From Limnobacter sp. 130 (GTDB lineage Bacteria; Pseudomonadota; Gammaproteobacteria; Burkholderiales; Burkholderiaceae_B), in assembly GCF_902506325.1 (NCBI RefSeq), contig NZ_LR732329.1:1-64000 (forward strand): DNA of 64,000 nucleotides. Reading direction: 5' to 3'. Below are positions 61,612-64,000 of this stretch, in pieces. The stretch's first letter is position 1, and every line of letters begins with the position of its first letter. The notes beneath the pieces are model-generated. The model was not told where the DNA came from and made no database searches. It worked only from the letters and a program-made list of their open reading frames with translations. The translations under genes and the position numbers were made by a program.

Positions 61612-63150
61612 ATGATTTCACCTTTTCCGATTGCCCGCGACAACCGTGCTGAAACAGCAGCCGACCTGGTCATGCTGCCTCAATTGGCCAACCGGCATGG
61701 TTTGATTACAGGTGCAACCGGTACGGGTAAAACAGTGACCTTGCAGGTGCTGGCTGAAGCGTTTTCACGCGTTGGCACACCTGTGTTTATGGCCGATGTG
61801 AAGGGTGACCTTACCGGCATTTCCCAGCCTGGAAAAACCTCCCCGAAATTCGAAGAACGCATGAAAATGACCGGTATTCCCGTGCCGGAGTTTGCAGGCA
61901 GCCCCGTGACATTGTGGGATGTATTTGGCGAACAGGGCCACCCGGTGCGGGCCACCATTTCCGACATGGGACCTTTGTTGTTGGGTCGTTTGCTGGGTTT
62001 GAATGACACCCAGGAAGGGGTGCTGAACCTGGTTTTCAAAATTGCCGACGACAACGGCATGTTGTTGCTTGATCTGAAAGACCTGCGCGCCATGCTTCAG
62101 TACGTGGGCGAAAACGCCAAGCAGTTCACCACGGAGTACGGCAATGTTTCTTCAGCCTCTGTGGGGGCGATTCAACGTGGCTTGCTGGCCCTGGAAGGGC
62201 AGGGTGCCGACAAGTTTTTCGGTGAACCCATGCTGAACATTGATGACTTGATGCAAACCGATTCGAATGGACGCGGCATCATCAATATTCTGGCGGCCAA
62301 TCAGTTGATGAATTCACCGAAGTTGTACGCCACCTTTTTGCTGTGGTTGTTGTCTGAGTTGTTTGAGAATTTGCCGGAAGTGGGTGATGTCGAGAAACCC
62401 AAAATGGTGTTTTTCTTTGACGAGGCGCACCTGCTGTTTACCGACGCACCCAAGCCCTTGATTGAGAAAGTGGAGTTGGTGGTTCGCCTGATTCGTTCCA
62501 AAGGCGTGGGCGTTTATTTCGTGACACAAAATCCACTGGATGTTCCCGATTCTGTGTTGGGGCAACTGGGCAACCGGGTTCAGCATGCCTTGAGGGCATT
62601 CACACCGCGCGATCAAAAGGCAGTGAAAGTGGCCGCTGAAACCATGCGCCCGAATGCAGGTTTGGACATTGAGGCTGCCATTACCGAATTGGGTGTGGGC
62701 GAGGCGCTGGTCAGTTTTCTCGACCCGAAGGGTACCCCCAGCCCCACTTGCCGCGCCTGGGTTTATCCACCCGCCAGCAAGTTTGGCCCGGCCAGCCCGG
62801 AGCAGTGCAAGGAATTGATTGCCAATTCACTGGTGGCGGGTGTGTATGAAAAAACAGTTGATCGTGAGTCAGCATTTGAGATGCTGAAAGCGCGCACAGA
62901 AACAGCAATGGCAGCTCAGGATGCAGCTGAAACACCTGCTGCCAAAGGCACTCAGACCGCCGAGGAAAAAAGCACGCTGAGTGGTTTGGGTGACATGTTG
63001 TTTGGCACCAGTGGCGCAGGTGGGCGAAAGCGCCAAAGCGTGGCTGAGAGCATGGCCAAGAGTGCTGCCCGCAGCATCGGTTCACAGGTAGGCCGTGAGC
63101 TGATGCGCGGTATTCTGGGTTCCCTGTTGGGGGGCAGCAAGCGCCGTTGA
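61612..63150 (+). CDS. HerA/YjgR-type ATPase (DUF853)
   Basis: A 512-residue cytoplasmic ATPase with Walker A GATGTGKT (34-41), Walker [13 protein letters not shown] (~265-276), and [39 protein letters not shown] containing sensor and arginine-finger positions. The C-terminus is Ala/Gly-rich and basic. YjgR-like proteins are HerA/FtsK-fold enzymes of uncertain role. Neighbouring genes are flagellar, but no functional tie is implied; its start is 72 bases after fliE. Confidence 0.88.
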   Translation: MISPFPIARDNRAETAADLVMLPQLANRHGLITGATGTGKTVTLQVLAEAFSRVGTPVFMADVKGDLTGISQPGKTSPKFEERMKMTGIPVPEFAGSPVTLWDVFGEQGHPVRATISDMGPLLLGRLLGLNDTQEGVLNLVFKIADDNGMLLLDLKDLRAMLQYVGENAKQFTTEYGNVSSASVGAIQRGLLALEGQGADKFFGEPMLNIDDLMQTDSNGRGIINILAANQLMNSPKLYATFLLWLLSELFENLPEVGDVEKPKMVFFFDEAHLLFTDAPKPLIEKVELVVRLIRSKGVGVYFVTQNPLDVPDSVLGQLGNRVQHALRAFTPRDQKAVKVAAETMRPNAGLDIEAAITELGVGEALVSFLDPKGTPSPTCRAWVYPPASKFGPASPEQCKELIANSLVAGVYEKTVDRESAFEMLKARTETAMAAQDAAETPAAKGTQTAEEKSTLSGLGDMLFGTSGAGGRKRQSVAESMAKSAARSIGSQVGRELMRGILGSLLGGSKRR

Positions 63151-63165
63151 TCGGTGCTTGATTGT

Positions 63166-63921
63166 TTAGTCGATCGAATGCAAGTTCGCGCGTTGTCTGC
63201 GTTCGGTTGCCAATAGAAACCGTTGCAGGCGACGCTCGGCGCCCCGCTCAAGGGTTTTCATTTCACATCCAAGTTGCACCATCTCGGGGTGATCTGCCAA
63301 AGGCTTGATGTTGCGTACCACCAAGTCCACCAGCATGCTGCCTTGGCCATCGGGCAGGGTCAGGCGAACATCGTTCATCACATCTCCGGCCTGATGCAGG
63401 CTGGGTGCTGTTTGCAGGCACACGCCGCAGCCTGCCAGGCTGATGTCGATCAGGCTGACATGGCCAGCAACTGCCGGTATTTCAAGTTTCACTTGTGCGT
63501 TCAGTTCTTCGTCAGCCATCACCCGGAAGTAATTGCGACGTTGCAGTCGAACGATTGTTTTGGGTATGGCAATTCGCAAGGCATCGGCACCTTGATACTG
63601 GCTTTGCAAAATTCCCATGCCGGCAAACTGCACTTTGACACCATCGGGAAAGCTGACCATGACATAAGCCGTAGACGCGTTGCAATTGGCGCTGAGTGAT
63701 TTTTCATACGGCGTGCCCAACCAGATCAGGCCAGCCGACCAGTCGATGTTCAATATTTCGGTGACAAACTGTGTGTGATCTGATTGCAGGTAAACGTACA
63801 GTTCATGTTCGTCCTCCTCAATGGTGTTGAGGAGTTTTCGCAGTGTGGGTTCTGCACTCAAACTGAATTCTTCAAGCAGTTTTTGATCGCGTTCTGGTGC
63901 AATGCTGGTGTTTTGACTCAT
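63166..63921 (-). CDS. ycgR: c-di-GMP-binding flagellar brake protein YcgR
   Basis: A 251-residue protein. An N-terminal YcgR domain (~15-125) is followed by a PilZ domain with the c-di-GMP motif RRNYFR (~128-133, first Arg pair preceded by LQ) and DISLAGCG (~158-165). It slows the motor when c-di-GMP is high. Its ATG overlaps the stop of the preceding gene by 4 bases. The cyclase at 40172 could be one source of the ligand. Confidence 0.92.
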   Translation of the reverse strand: MSQNTSIAPERDQKLLEEFSLSAEPTLRKLLNTIEEDEHELYVYLQSDHTQFVTEILNIDWSAGLIWLGTPYEKSLSANCNASTAYVMVSFPDGVKVQFAGMGILQSQYQGADALRIAIPKTIVRLQRRNYFRVMADEELNAQVKLEIPAVAGHVSLIDISLAGCGVCLQTAPSLHQAGDVMNDVRLTLPDGQGSMLVDLVVRNIKPLADHPEMVQLGCEMKTLERGAERRLQRFLLATERRQRANLHSID

Positions 63922-64000
63922 GGCTTTCCCTCTGTACTAAATTCTTTGTTTTCTATTTGATACACCCAGGCCAACAATTCTGCAATGGCCTGGTACAGGC
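63918..64000 (-). CDS. 3' end of a gene coupled to ycgR (partial)
   Basis: The minus-strand frame entering from the right edge encodes LYQAIAELLAWVYQIENKEF and six more residues, then TGA at 63918-63920, overlapping the ycgR ATG (ATGA). The helical, non-biased sequence and exact coupling support a real gene. Position before ycgR suggests a flagellar filament chaperone such as FliT, but 27 residues are too few to say. Confidence 0.6.
   Translation of the reverse strand, partial: LYQAIAELLAWVYQIENKEFSTEGKP

Overview
The window reads as a chromosomal segment of a motile, Gram-negative betaproteobacterium of the Burkholderiales. The combination of a polar-type flagellar cluster, a flavocytochrome c sulfide dehydrogenase pair and a complete ectoine/hydroxyectoine operon fits a Limnobacter-like sulfur-oxidising, salt-exposed bacterium. 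That genus assignment is inference from gene content, not a database match. No rRNA, tRNA, CRISPR array, insertion sequence or phage gene was recognised.

Layout. 1-127: the 3' end of a flagellin gene. 309-2603: a tungstate-type ABC importer (tupBCA). It converges, with 3 bases between stops, on a minus-strand operon (9215 to 2607) encoding an RND efflux pump (outer-membrane factor, membrane-fusion protein, pump) and ending in a one-component regulator that joins an HTH to a periplasmic-binding-protein-like sensor domain. 9327-13778: aroQ, a tandem thioredoxin-fold GST_N protein, a KAS III homologue and UDP-glucose dehydrogenase. Between the second and third of these lies an unusually structured, gene-free 494-bp stretch (10671-11164). 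13951-19646: a small membrane protein, two adjacent CHASE-domain sensors (one a hybrid kinase, one with no output domain) and an unrecognised gene pair. 19826-22103: two alpha/beta hydrolases and a tautomerase.

22316-27181: a sulfide dehydrogenase flavoprotein with its monohaem cytochrome, divergent from a 1016-residue lipoprotein that fuses a parallel beta-helix to a dihaem cytochrome c module. 27187-31369: an MscS channel, then a Zrg-type zinc-uptake-like operon (DUF2796 protein, ABC ATPase, FtsX-like permease, DUF3299 protein). 31505-32806: a hydrolase and a small lipoprotein. 33032-41221: a compact chemosensory operon (small ORF, membrane receptor, CheY, STAS protein, CheA, soluble PAS-PAS receptor, CheW) followed by a diguanylate cyclase. 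There is no cheR or cheB.

41562-46931: ectR divergent from ectABCD and a sodium:solute symporter, a synthesis-plus-probable-uptake block for compatible solutes. 47071-49559: a seven-TM sensor kinase with a degenerate ATPase lobe and its response regulator. 49560-60992: the flagellar run fliR to fliF, all on the minus strand, with fliE divergent at 61217. The window closes with a HerA/YjgR-type ATPase, the c-di-GMP-binding flagellar brake YcgR, and the 3' end of a gene translationally coupled to ycgR. Motility, chemosensing, c-di-GMP synthesis (40172) and c-di-GMP response (63166) are thus all present.

The best candidates for undescribed biology are the structured intergenic element at 10671-11164, the fused beta-helix/dihaem lipoprotein beside the sulfide dehydrogenase, the output-less CHASE sensor abutting a hybrid kinase, and the degenerate kinase next to the ectoine block.
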